A stretch of 15,845 bases of DNA. It comes from UBA668 sp046086305 (GTDB lineage: Bacteria > Actinomycetota > Acidimicrobiia > Acidimicrobiales > Ilumatobacteraceae). Positions within the stretch are counted from its first letter, which is position 1; each line of letters opens with the position of its first letter. The translations under genes and the position numbers were made by a program. Below the pieces are notes generated by a model. It ran no database searches. It was not told the origin of the DNA and saw only the letters and a list, made by a program, of their open reading frames with translations. Below, piece by piece: positions 1 to 7,964 of this stretch. The DNA is taken from contig JBJSXI010000029.1 in NCBI GenBank assembly GCA_046086305.1, positions 1 through 15,845 of the forward strand, read 5' to 3'.

Positions 1-456
1 CCGGTCGACTGCCGAGTCGTGGCCGTTCGCGGCGTGAGCGATCGCCCGGCCGGGTCGGTCGTCGCATGGGGTGACGGCTACGACATCATCGGACCCGACG
101 CGGTCGCACCTGGCGGGATCGCCGAGGGGAGCGTCGACGACCTGCTGGCGGCGAGGATCGCAGCAGGTTGGCCGGCGATGGGTGCCGAGATCGTGCCGGG
201 GGAGACGATCCCTGCCGAGACCGGTGTCGTGCCCTTCGCCGTGAGCTTCACCAAGGGCTGCTATCCCGGTCAGGAACTCGTCGAACGGATGGACAGTCGT
301 GGTGCCGTGCCACCGCGCTCGCTCGTCGTCGTCGACGTCTCGGCGGGTGCACGGCCCGGTGATCCATACGTCGTGGACGGCGCGCCCGTCGGCGTGCTCA
401 CGTCGGTTGCCGGCACCCGAGGTCTCGCCGTCGTCAGGCGCCCGAGCGCCGGCTGA
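1..456 (+). CDS. ygfZ: YgfZ/GcvT-like folate-binding protein, C-terminal part (5' end outside window)
   Basis: The reading frame is open from base 1, so the gene begins upstream of the window; the GTG at 19 is probably internal. About 151 residues remain. The key signature is KGCYPGQE (codons from 253), which matches the K-G-C-[YF]-x-G-Q-E motif of the YgfZ/CAF17/IBA57 family; its cysteine is the conserved functional residue. Family members bind tetrahydrofolate and help assemble or repair iron-sulfur clusters in enzymes such as radical-SAM proteins, in the cytosol. The following stretch (RSLVVVDV, then GAPVGVLTSV) fits the C-terminal beta-barrel of the GcvT fold. The gene ends at TGA 454-456, 11 bases from the convergent stop of the M50 protease, with no clear terminator between them. 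The assignment is firm from the motif; the exact subfamily is less certain because the N-terminal domain is missing. Confidence 0.88.
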   Translation, partial: PVDCRVVAVRGVSDRPAGSVVAWGDGYDIIGPDAVAPGGIAEGSVDDLLAARIAAGWPAMGAEIVPGETIPAETGVVPFAVSFTKGCYPGQELVERMDSRGAVPPRSLVVVDVSAGARPGDPYVVDGAPVGVLTSVAGTRGLAVVRRPSAG

Positions 457-467
457 GCCTGACTGGC

Positions 468-1703
468 TCAGCGGAGAGCATCCTCCAACGCCGGATCATT
501 GCGGAGCGCAGCGAGTTCGGGCGCCTCGTCGATGGCCGCCCGCAGGAGCAGGCCGTTCGCTGATCGCGCCGCCGCACCGATCCAGGCGAGTGATGTCTCC
601 CGATCGCCGAGTGCCGCCGCTGCCCGAGCAACGACGAGCGCGAGTTCGGGCGCGGTCGACGACCGGTACGCCTCAGCGGCAAGCTGCGCAGCCGTGCGAT
701 GACGGGAGAGTCGCATCAGCACCGCGCAGCACGATGCAACCCCAGCCGCGGTCGGACGACGTGCGTCGCCGACCGGGTGCTGCTCGAGAGGTCTGTCGAT
801 GAGATTGGCGAGTCGCTCGAGGATCTCTCTCGGGGCGCTGTCGGGTGCCGACCAGTGCACCGGCGGTTCGGCGACGAGACTCTCGGCGAGGATGTGGCGC
901 GCGGTGGTGTCGTCACCGGCGCGCAGATGCTGCCACGCTCGATACCACGGTGACGGGACGAGCGCGCTGTCGGTGAAACCGGACAGGTCGTCGGCCGCCC
1001 AGGCGAGCGCCTCGGCACGTGACGCATGCCGTCGACTCGTGTCGCGGCGCGAGCGCTCGCGGTCGGCAGCGATCATCTGTGCGACGGAGGCAAGTGGAAT
1101 CGCTGCGAACAGGGCGAGGGATCGCAACTCGGGGGTCGCCGCGAGCGCGACGACGGCGCCGCCGGCAATGGCGATGGTGATCGCATACATGATGGTCTTC
1201 GCGCGCCGTGGCGCCACGGTTTCGACGGCGACCATCAGCAGATTGCCTCCGTCGAAGGGCAGGATCGGGATCAAGTTGAACAGGCCGATGACAGGTCCGG
1301 CCCACAGGGCAGCCACTTGGGCCGGTGAGGGATCGTCGATCGGCCAGCGCAGTGCGCCACCGAGCGCGAGATAGGCGACGACGCCGACGGCGATCTGTAC
1401 GAGGGGACCGGCTGCCGAGATTGCGGCCCGCGCGGCGCGACTGAGCGGGCGGGATGGGACGAAGGAGGCGTAGCCGGCGAGGAAGTCGAGGGAGATTTCG
1501 GCGCGTGCACCTGCGGCTCGAGCGACCAATGCGTGGCCGAGTTCGTGGAGGAGGGTGAAGACCGCCATCAGACCGGCGAGCCACAGTCCGAACTCGGGTG
1601 TCTCGCCGTGCAGGACGACGACGAGCAGCATGAACACGACGAACCCGGGTCGGACGTGCACCGGGAACCCGGCGAGGTGGAAGGCCGGGCGGCGCGTCGT
1701 CAT
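468..1703 (-). CDS. M50 (site-2 protease-like) membrane zinc metalloprotease with C-terminal helical domain
   Basis: 411 residues. Several hydrophobic helices occupy residues 20-210. The zinc motif HELGH is at 53-57 (His53, Glu54, His57) and the second conserved motif NLIPILPFDGGN at 143-154 supplies Asp151 as third metal ligand; both are diagnostic of M50 intramembrane proteases, which cut membrane-anchored substrates such as anti-sigma factors. No PDZ or CBS domain is visible. Instead, residues 220-411 form a soluble, Ala/Leu/Arg-rich segment with spaced helices (for example 330-380) that resembles TPR-like repeats; this is a visual judgement. The start is ATG 1703-1701: a TAGGCT box lies 6 bases upstream, which suggests a leaderless transcript. 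It is transcribed divergently from ppdK across 62 bases. The substrate is unknown. Confidence 0.87.
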   Translation of the reverse strand: MTTRRPAFHLAGFPVHVRPGFVVFMLLVVVLHGETPEFGLWLAGLMAVFTLLHELGHALVARAAGARAEISLDFLAGYASFVPSRPLSRAARAAISAAGPLVQIAVGVVAYLALGGALRWPIDDPSPAQVAALWAGPVIGLFNLIPILPFDGGNLLMVAVETVAPRRAKTIMYAITIAIAGGAVVALAATPELRSLALFAAIPLASVAQMIAADRERSRRDTSRRHASRAEALAWAADDLSGFTDSALVPSPWYRAWQHLRAGDDTTARHILAESLVAEPPVHWSAPDSAPREILERLANLIDRPLEQHPVGDARRPTAAGVASCCAVLMRLSRHRTAAQLAAEAYRSSTAPELALVVARAAAALGDRETSLAWIGAAARSANGLLLRAAIDEAPELAALRNDPALEDALR

Positions 1704-1709
1704 GGGCTG

Positions 1710-1715
1710 AGCCTA
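1710..1715 (-). promoter_or_regulatory. -10 box of the M50 protease gene, leaderless
   Basis: On the minus strand TAGGCT (TANNNT consensus) is followed by only 6 bases before the ATG. Transcription would begin at or next to the start codon. No good -35 hexamer is seen. Inferred from pattern and spacing. Confidence 0.5.
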
Positions 1716-1751
1716 CGAGCGTCGGGCACGGTGGGTCGGGCCGAGGCCGCA

Positions 1752-1757
1752 TAGACT
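1752..1757 (+). promoter_or_regulatory. -10 box of ppdK, leaderless
   Basis: TAGACT lies 8 bases before the GTG start at 1766, so the transcript would start at the initiation codon. There is no Shine-Dalgarno sequence in the preceding bases, which agrees with leaderless initiation. It faces the minus-strand box at 1710-1715, giving a compact divergent promoter region. Confidence 0.52.
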
Positions 1758-1765
1758 CGTCAGCC

Positions 1766-4420
1766 GTGTCATATGTCTTCGCCTTCGACCACAAGCACCG
1801 CCGTCCCCCGAAGGAGATGAAGGACCTCCTCGGCGGCAAGGGCGCCAATCTCGCCGAGATGACGAGCGTCCTGAAACTGCCGGTGCCGCCCGGATTCACC
1901 ATCTCCACCGATGCGTGCCGGGCATACATGCACAGTGGCTGGCCGACCGGCCTCGATGCAGAGATCGCCCGCCATGTGGTGCGCCTCGAGAAGACGATGG
2001 GGCGCAAGCTCGGCGATGCCAAGGATCCGTTGCTCGTCAGTGTGCGCTCCGGCGCGAAGTTCTCGATGCCGGGAATGATGGACACGGTCCTGAACCTCGG
2101 CCTCAACGACCGCAGCGTCAAGGGACTCGCGGCGGTCACCGGGGACAATCGGTTCGCCTACGACAGCTACCGTCGCTTCATCGCGATGTACGGGCGCATC
2201 GTGCTCGGTGTCGATGGTGCGCTCTTCGAGCACCCACTCGAGCAGGCGAAGCATGCAGCCAAGGTGAAGAGCGACGCCGAGCTGAACGCTGCCGCCCTCG
2301 AGCGGCTCTGCACGGAGTACAAGGCCATCGTGCAGCGGGTCACCAAGCGGCCGTTCCCGCAAGAGCCGAAGGCTCAGTTGCGTGGCGCGATCGAGGCGGT
2401 GTTCCAGAGCTGGAACGGCGCCCGTGCCATCGCCTACCGCGTGCGCGAGAAGATCAGCCACGAGCTCGGTACCGCGGTGAACGTGCAGACCATGGTGTTC
2501 GGCAACCGTGACCAGAACTCGGGCACCGGGGTCGGATTCACACGTGACGCGGCCACTGGCGAGAACCGGCCCTATGGCGACTTCCTCGTCAACGCCCAGG
2601 GTGAGGATGTGGTGGCAGGGATCCGCAACACCGAGGATCTCGACCACATGAAGCTGCACTTTCCCAAGATCCACCGCGATCTGTTGCAGATCTTCGCCCG
2701 ACTCGAGCGTCACTACCACGACATGTGCGACACCGAGTTCACCATCGAACAGGGCAAGCTCTGGATGCTGCAGACGCGGGTCGGCAAGCGAACCGGCGCC
2801 GCGGCGCTGAAGATGGCCGTCGACATGACCAAGGGCACGGGTCGAGGCGAGCAGCGGTGGGCCATCACTCGCTCCGAGGCGGTGATGCGCGTCGCGGCCG
2901 AGCATCTCGATCAGGTGCTCCACCCGCAGTTCGCCAAGAAGGGCAAGGCGCTCGCCAAGGGATTGGCTGCCTCTCCGGGCGCGGCGGTCGGTCGGGTCTA
3001 CTTCACGGCCGACGACGCGGTGAGCGCCCACGACAAGGGCCACAAGGTGATCCTCGTGCGCAACGAGACGAGCCCCGAGGACGTGCACGGGATGCAGGTC
3101 GCGCAGGGCATCCTCACCGCCCGAGGCGGTCTCGTCAGCCATGCCGCCGTCGTCGCCCGTGGCTGGGGAATCCCGGCTGTGGTCGGCGCTGAGGCGGTTC
3201 GGATCGAGGGCAAGACGTTCACGGTCGGTTCGACGACGGTGAAGGAAGGCGATGTGATCAGCCTCGACGGCACGACGGGTGAGGTGATCGTCGGTGCGCT
3301 CGAGCTCGCAGCCGCAGAGCCGCCGGCCGAGTTCCACACGATCCTCCAGTGGGCCGACCAGATCCGCAACGGCAAGTTGGCCGTGCGGGCGAATGCCGAC
3401 ACTGGCGAGGACGCGCGCAAGGCACGCGAACTCGGCGCCGAGGGCATCGGTCTGTGCCGCACCGAGCACATGTTCCTCGCTCCCGACCGTCTGCCGGTCG
3501 TGCGCGAGATGATCCTCGCCAACACACCCGCCGACGAGGAGAAGGCACTTGCAGCACTCGGCCGGGTGCAGCAGATCGACTTCGAGGACATCCTCCTCGC
3601 CATGGACGGACTGCCCGTCACGGTGCGGCTGCTCGACCCTCCGCTGCACGAGTTCCTGCCGAGTGTGGAGGAGTTGCGCATCAAGCATGCGACGAAGGGG
3701 CTCACCAAGCGTGAGAGTGCCGAGTTGAAGGCCGCCGAGGAGTGGGCCGAGCACAACCCGATGATCGGTACTCGCGGTGTTCGACTCGGCGTCGTGAAGC
3801 CGGGCCTCTATGCGATGCAGGTGCGGGCGTTGTTGGCCGCGGCAGCTGCGCTGCGCAAGAAGGGGAAGAACCCCATCGTCGAGGTGATGATCCCCCTCAC
3901 GGTCACCCGCGACGAGCTCGCGCTCGCCCGCAGCTGGGTGCAGTCGGAGATCGATCGGGCGACCAAGGGGATGAAGAAGCCACCGAAGGTCACCATCGGC
4001 ACGATGATCGAGACGCCGCGGGCGGCGGTGTGTGCCGACGAGATCGCAGAGGAGTCGGACTTCTTCAGCTTCGGCACCAACGACCTCACCCAGATGACCT
4101 TCGGCTTCAGCCGTGACGATGTGGAGAGTCGGATGATGCCGGCGTACCTCGAGCAGGGCCTCCTCAAGCGCAATCCGTTCGAGACGATCGATGTCGACGG
4201 CGTCGGCGTGCTCGTCAAGATGGGGGCGTCGAAGGGGCGTCAGGTCAAGGAGAAGCTGAAGCTCGGCGTGTGTGGCGAGCACGGTGGTGACCCCGAGAGC
4301 ATCCAACTCTTCTACGAGGCCGGCCTCGACTACGTCAGCTGCAGTCCATTCCGTGTGCCCATCGCCCGCCTCGCCGCCGCACAGGCGGTCATCGGCGGCG
4401 CGAAGGCCGAGACCAAGTAG
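1766..4420 (+). CDS. ppdK: Pyruvate, phosphate dikinase
   Basis: 884 residues, the usual full length. The enzyme reversibly converts pyruvate, ATP and phosphate to phosphoenolpyruvate, AMP and pyrophosphate in the cytosol, serving gluconeogenesis or PPi-dependent glycolysis. The N-terminal ATP-grasp domain has GGKGANLAEM (23-32) and LPVPPGFTIST (38-48). The central phosphohistidine domain has TARGGLVSHAAVVARG (451-466) with catalytic His459. The C-terminal PEP/pyruvate TIM barrel has IGTRGVRLG and GVCGEHGGDP with the catalytic Cys836. The motif normally reads GGMTSHA; here the position of the regulatory threonine is Val457. The start is GTG 1766, chosen because a TAGACT box lies 8 bases upstream and the first residues align with the family N-terminus. 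The AIM24 gene follows after 6 bases, so cotranscription is likely. No regulatory kinase/phosphorylase gene is in the window. Confidence 0.97.
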   Translation: MSYVFAFDHKHRRPPKEMKDLLGGKGANLAEMTSVLKLPVPPGFTISTDACRAYMHSGWPTGLDAEIARHVVRLEKTMGRKLGDAKDPLLVSVRSGAKFSMPGMMDTVLNLGLNDRSVKGLAAVTGDNRFAYDSYRRFIAMYGRIVLGVDGALFEHPLEQAKHAAKVKSDAELNAAALERLCTEYKAIVQRVTKRPFPQEPKAQLRGAIEAVFQSWNGARAIAYRVREKISHELGTAVNVQTMVFGNRDQNSGTGVGFTRDAATGENRPYGDFLVNAQGEDVVAGIRNTEDLDHMKLHFPKIHRDLLQIFARLERHYHDMCDTEFTIEQGKLWMLQTRVGKRTGAAALKMAVDMTKGTGRGEQRWAITRSEAVMRVAAEHLDQVLHPQFAKKGKALAKGLAASPGAAVGRVYFTADDAVSAHDKGHKVILVRNETSPEDVHGMQVAQGILTARGGLVSHAAVVARGWGIPAVVGAEAVRIEGKTFTVGSTTVKEGDVISLDGTTGEVIVGALELAAAEPPAEFHTILQWADQIRNGKLAVRANADTGEDARKARELGAEGIGLCRTEHMFLAPDRLPVVREMILANTPADEEKALAALGRVQQIDFEDILLAMDGLPVTVRLLDPPLHEFLPSVEELRIKHATKGLTKRESAELKAAEEWAEHNPMIGTRGVRLGVVKPGLYAMQVRALLAAAAALRKKGKNPIVEVMIPLTVTRDELALARSWVQSEIDRATKGMKKPPKVTIGTMIETPRAAVCADEIAEESDFFSFGTNDLTQMTFGFSRDDVESRMMPAYLEQGLLKRNPFETIDVDGVGVLVKMGASKGRQVKEKLKLGVCGEHGGDPESIQLFYEAGLDYVSCSPFRVPIARLAAAQAVIGGAKAETK

Positions 4421-4426
4421 GGAGCC

Positions 4427-5158
4427 ATGCAGGTACAGACACGTCAGGGTCCGGCGTACGGGGTGGCCCGTCTCACACTTGCCCCGTCAGAGTCGGTGAA
4501 GGTCGAGTCCGGCGCGATGATGGCGATGTCGGCAGGGGTCGCGCTGTCGTCCAAGGCCGAGGGCGGGATCATGCGGTCGCTGAAGCGCGCCGCTCTCGGC
4601 GGTGAGAGCTTCTTCGTCAGCACCTACACGGCACCGGCATCGGGTGGCTTCGTCGATGTGGCCGCACGGTTGCCCGGCGACGTGAGCACGTATGTGCTCG
4701 AGCCGGGCCGCGCGCTCTTCGTCCAGAAGGGATCGTGGCTGGCGAACGACGCCACGGTCGGCATCGATGCCAAGTGGGGCGGGTTCCGCAACATGTTCGG
4801 TGGCGAGGGCGGGTTCATCGTCCGGGTCGATGGTCAGGGCACGGTCGTGTTCGCCTGCTACGGCGCACTCGAGACCTGGACGCTCGAGCCGGGCCAGTCG
4901 ATCACCGTCGACACCGGCCACATGGTCGCCTACGAGGACAGCGTGTCGATGGGACTTCGGCGGGCAGCCGGGGGCGGCTTGGTGCAGAGTTGGAAGAGCG
5001 GTGAGGGGTTCGTCTTCGAGTTCACCGGACCTGGTCGGGTGTGGACGCAGACTCGTAACCCGACCGAGCTGCTCGGTTGGATCCAGGCGACGCTCGGGAC
5101 CTCGAACTCGGGAACCGGGATCGGCGGTCTCGCCGGCGGCCTGTTCGGTCGCGACTGA
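4427..5158 (+). CDS. AIM24 family protein (TIGR00266-like)
   Basis: 243 residues with the hallmarks of the bacterial AIM24/TIGR00266 family: an early VESGAMMAMS (26-35), a glycine-rich GGESFF-VSTY segment, LEPG twice, and the GGFRNMFGGEGGF stretch in mid-protein that matches the family's conserved glycine-rich loop. The predicted fold is an all-beta double-stranded helix without signal peptide or membrane helix. The molecular role is unknown in bacteria; the yeast relative acts in mitochondrial inner-membrane organisation, so transfer of function is only suggestive. A GGGAG ribosome-binding sequence overlaps the ppdK stop and sits just before ATG 4427. terC begins 6 bases after its stop, so these genes look like one operon. 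The C-terminus is rich in glycine (GTGIGGLAGGLFG), which could be a flexible or membrane-associating tail. Confidence 0.88.
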   Translation: MQVQTRQGPAYGVARLTLAPSESVKVESGAMMAMSAGVALSSKAEGGIMRSLKRAALGGESFFVSTYTAPASGGFVDVAARLPGDVSTYVLEPGRALFVQKGSWLANDATVGIDAKWGGFRNMFGGEGGFIVRVDGQGTVVFACYGALETWTLEPGQSITVDTGHMVAYEDSVSMGLRRAAGGGLVQSWKSGEGFVFEFTGPGRVWTQTRNPTELLGWIQATLGTSNSGTGIGGLAGGLFGRD

Positions 5159-5164
5159 GCCCCG

Positions 5165-6163
5165 ATGATCTTGGCTGCCGGGTCCTCCCGCTCGTTCGTC
5201 GACCTCGACGTCGCGGGCGGGTGGTGGATCGGCCTGCTCGGGGTGATCGTCACTCTGCTGCTCATCGACCTCCTGGTCGTCCACAAGGAGAGCCATCAGG
5301 TCGGCACCCGAGAGGCGGCGATCGAGTCGGCGGCGTGGATCGGTGTCGGACTGCTGTTCGGTCTGACGGTCTGGTGGGGGTTCGGCGGCAGCGCGGCGGG
5401 TGAGTACTACTCGGGATACCTCATCGAGAAGAGCCTCAGCGTCGACAACGTGTTCGTCTGGGCGATCATCCTCAACCACTTTGCGGTCCCGCCGCGCTAT
5501 CAGCACCGGGTGCTCTTCTGGGGAATCTTCGGTGCGCTGGTCCTGCGCGCTGTGTTCATCTTCGCCGGTGTGGCGCTCATCGAGCAGTTCGACTGGGTGT
5601 TGTACGTCTTCGGTGCGTTCCTCCTCTACACGGCAGCGCGCCTCGTGGTATCGGGCGATGACCACGTCGACCCGGCAGAGAGCAAGTTCCTCCGGCTGAT
5701 CCACCGGGTCGTCCCGATGTCGGACGAACTCGACGGTCAGCGACTGTTCACCCGGGTCAATGGTGTGCGCATGGCGACACCGCTGTTCGCCGTCCTGCTC
5801 CTCATCGAGGCAACCGACGTGCTCTTCGCCGTTGATTCGGTTCCCGCCGTGCTCGCCGTGAGCAACGAGCAGTTCATCGTCTTCGCCTCGAACGCCTTCG
5901 CGATCCTCGGACTCCGTGCGCTGTACTTCCTCCTCGCCGATATGCACGCCCGGTTCAGTTACCTGCAGCAGGGTCTGGCCATCATCCTCGCCTTCGTCGG
6001 TGTGAAGATGCTCGTGCACGGCTGGTACCACATCCCGACCTGGTTGTCGCTGGTGGTCATCGCGCTGGTCCTCGCGACCTCGGTCGGATTCTCGCTCCGG
6101 CTCACCCGCCTGCCCGATGTGATCGAGATCCCTGAAGAACCGCCGCAGCCCCAGGAGCGGTGA
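5165..6163 (+). CDS. terC: TerC family integral membrane protein
   Basis: 332 residues with about eight hydrophobic segments. The two acidic family motifs inside helices are clear: EKSLSVDNVFVW (88-99) and EATDVLFAVDS (215-225), which are related to each other as expected from the inverted-repeat architecture of TerC/Alx proteins. The family exports or handles metal ions, notably manganese in Alx/MntY-type members, and some members are linked to tellurite resistance and to metal loading of exported proteins; the ion here is not known. ATG 5165 has no good Shine-Dalgarno but lies 6 bases after the AIM24 stop, so translational coupling is likely. The tail (PEEPPQPQER) is polar and cytosolic. 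dnaG follows after 43 bases with its own promoter box. Confidence 0.93.
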   Translation: MILAAGSSRSFVDLDVAGGWWIGLLGVIVTLLLIDLLVVHKESHQVGTREAAIESAAWIGVGLLFGLTVWWGFGGSAAGEYYSGYLIEKSLSVDNVFVWAIILNHFAVPPRYQHRVLFWGIFGALVLRAVFIFAGVALIEQFDWVLYVFGAFLLYTAARLVVSGDDHVDPAESKFLRLIHRVVPMSDELDGQRLFTRVNGVRMATPLFAVLLLIEATDVLFAVDSVPAVLAVSNEQFIVFASNAFAILGLRALYFLLADMHARFSYLQQGLAIILAFVGVKMLVHGWYHIPTWLSLVVIALVLATSVGFSLRLTRLPDVIEIPEEPPQPQER

Positions 6164-6191
6164 CCGTCTGCGAGCCATCGCAGGCTGCCGG

Positions 6192-6197
6192 TAGGGT
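6192..6197 (+). promoter_or_regulatory. -10 box of dnaG, leaderless
   Basis: TAGGGT is followed by 9 bases and then the dnaG ATG at 6207. No Shine-Dalgarno sequence is present between terC and dnaG, so transcription starting at the ATG is the simplest reading. The -35 region is not recognisable. Confidence 0.5.
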
Positions 6198-6206
6198 GCG
6201 CCGGAT

Positions 6207-7964
6207 ATGGCGATCGTCGACGAAGACCTCGAACGCCTCCGGGCGACGGCGGTCCTGTCCGATGTCGTTCAGCAATACGTGGCCCTGCGCCGGGTCGGTC
6301 GGAACTGGGTCGGACTGTGTCCCTTCCACGCCGAGCGGACCGGATCGTTCAACGTCCGCGACGAGACCGGCAGGTACCGATGCTTCGGGTGCGGCGCCGC
6401 GGGCGATGTATTCAAGTTCGTCCAGGAGATCGAGCATCTCGACTTCGTTGCGGCAGTGGAGAGGTTGGCGAGTGCCCACGGGATCCAACTCCGCTACACG
6501 ACGGGCGGTGAGGGCCGCGATCGCCTTCGCCGCAAGGCGCTCGTCGAGGCGATGGGAAAGGCGGTCGAGTGGTACCACACCCGACTACTTGAGGCGCCCG
6601 ATGCCCGCCCGGCGCGCGAGTACCTCCGCCGTCGTGGGCTGGCCGGCGAGACCGCACGCACCTTCAAGCTGGGCTGGGCCCCCGACGACTGGGATCTGCT
6701 GAGTCGGGCACTCGACCTCCCGGTCGACATTGCACGCGACACCGGACTCGCCTTCACCAACCGTGCCGGCCGCCAGCAGGATTCCTTCCGGGCCCGGGTG
6801 ATGTTCCCGATCTTCTCCGAATCAGGTGAGCCGGTCGCCTTCGGTGGACGGGTGCTGCCGGGGAGTAGCGATCCGGCGAAGTACAAGAACTCGAGTGAGA
6901 CACCGATCTACGCCAAGTCGAAGACGCTCTACGGCCTCAACTGGGTGAAAGGCGAGGTCGTTGCGGCTGATCAGGTGATCGTGTGTGAGGGCTACACCGA
7001 CGTCATCGGATTCCATCGAGCCGGTGTGCGGCGAGCCGTGGCGACCTGCGGTACGGCGCTCACCGAGGAACACGTCCGTCTGCTCAAGCGGTTCGCGTCC
7101 GAGGTCGTCCTCGCTTTCGACGCTGATGCAGCGGGCCAGGGAGCGGCGCAGCGGTTCTACGAGTGGGAGGAGCGGCACCAGGTACGCGTCCGTGTCGCCC
7201 ACTTTCCCGAGGGGAAGGATCCCGGCGATCTCAGCGTCTCGGACCCCGACGCGCTCGTCGAAGCCGTCGAGCGGGCCGAACCCTTCCTCGGGTTCCGCCT
7301 CGGCCGGGTGCTTGCGGCGCGGTCACTGCGGTCACCTGAGGATCGCGCCCGCATGGCCCAAGACGCGATGGCCATCGTCAACGAGCATCCGAACCCGAAC
7401 GTTCGCAAGTTGTACGCCGGGCAGGTCGCGACACACGTCGGCCTGCCGGTCAACGATCTCGTCAGCCTGGCAGAGCGCGGCGCACGCGCTCCGGTGGTGC
7501 GGGTGGCGCCGGTGCGCAAGGTCGGTGCCGAGGAGAACGCCGAGTTCGTGGCCGTCGCCATGCTCGTCCAGCGCTGGGAGGACATTGCTGCGTGGGTCGT
7601 CGAGGAACTGTTCGCCGACGAGGTGGCCCGGCGTGCATTTCGTGCGGTCGCCGAATCGGGCGGCACGCTCGACGTGGCGCTGTCGAGTGCGGATCCCGAG
7701 TCCCGCGAGTACCTCGAGCGTGCCGCCGTTGCTGACCTCGATGTAGACCCGCTCGTCGAAGCGTTCAACCTCATCGCAGCTGCCACTCGGCGAGAACTTG
7801 CACGACGTCGTCACATCGATGACCCCGAAGAACTCTTGACACTCCGTGACGTGCGCGTCGCGCTCGAGCGACTCGACGATCCGACGCTCGCCACTTCGGC
7901 AGCCGAGGCATTGCTAGGGTGGCTCGGGGAGTCCGACCGGGAGCCGCGTGGAGCCGACGACTGA
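6207..7964 (+). CDS. dnaG: DNA primase DnaG
   Basis: 585 residues; makes the RNA primers for chromosome replication. The N-terminal CHC2 zinc-binding domain has ligands Cys38, His41, Cys59 and Cys62 (CPFH and CFGCG). The catalytic core follows, with RVMFPI at 197-202 and the TOPRIM domain containing EGYTDVI (Glu261) and LAFDADAAGQ (Asp305, Asp307), the metal-binding acidic residues. The C-terminal part (about 390-585) is helical and divergent, as usual for the helicase-interaction domain. The start is ATG 6207, with a TAGGGT box 9 bases upstream. The last 17 bases overlap the sigma-factor gene, the conserved macromolecular-synthesis pairing of primase with the primary sigma factor. rpsU is absent, and no dgt gene lies between ppdK and dnaG. 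Confidence 0.97.
   Translation: MAIVDEDLERLRATAVLSDVVQQYVALRRVGRNWVGLCPFHAERTGSFNVRDETGRYRCFGCGAAGDVFKFVQEIEHLDFVAAVERLASAHGIQLRYTTGGEGRDRLRRKALVEAMGKAVEWYHTRLLEAPDARPAREYLRRRGLAGETARTFKLGWAPDDWDLLSRALDLPVDIARDTGLAFTNRAGRQQDSFRARVMFPIFSESGEPVAFGGRVLPGSSDPAKYKNSSETPIYAKSKTLYGLNWVKGEVVAADQVIVCEGYTDVIGFHRAGVRRAVATCGTALTEEHVRLLKRFASEVVLAFDADAAGQGAAQRFYEWEERHQVRVRVAHFPEGKDPGDLSVSDPDALVEAVERAEPFLGFRLGRVLAARSLRSPEDRARMAQDAMAIVNEHPNPNVRKLYAGQVATHVGLPVNDLVSLAERGARAPVVRVAPVRKVGAEENAEFVAVAMLVQRWEDIAAWVVEELFADEVARRAFRAVAESGGTLDVALSSADPESREYLERAAVADLDVDPLVEAFNLIAAATRRELARRRHIDDPEELLTLRDVRVALERLDDPTLATSAAEALLGWLGESDREPRGADD
7915..7920 (+). promoter_or_regulatory. Possible internal -10 box for the sigma-factor gene
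   Basis: TAGGGT, identical to the dnaG box, lies inside the end of dnaG, 27 bases before the sigma-factor GTG. A GGGAG ribosome-binding sequence at 7939-7943 falls between. It could give the sigma gene a promoter independent of dnaG. It may also be chance, since it is inside coding sequence. Confidence 0.3.

Noticed and set aside
913..2148. Second 411-codon minus-strand frame over the M50 gene and ppdK start
   Set aside because: Very Arg/Pro-rich shadow frame; the M50 frame with HELGH and the ppdK frame are the real ones.
1769..4306. 845-codon open frame antisense to ppdK
   Set aside because: It mirrors ppdK, has low-complexity His/Leu/Asp/Glu-rich sequence typical of antisense frames in GC-rich DNA, and shows no domain.
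4487..6178. 563-codon open frame antisense to AIM24 and terC
   Set aside because: It spans two well-supported genes and their junction, and is rich in Arg, Glu, Asp, Gln and His without motifs.
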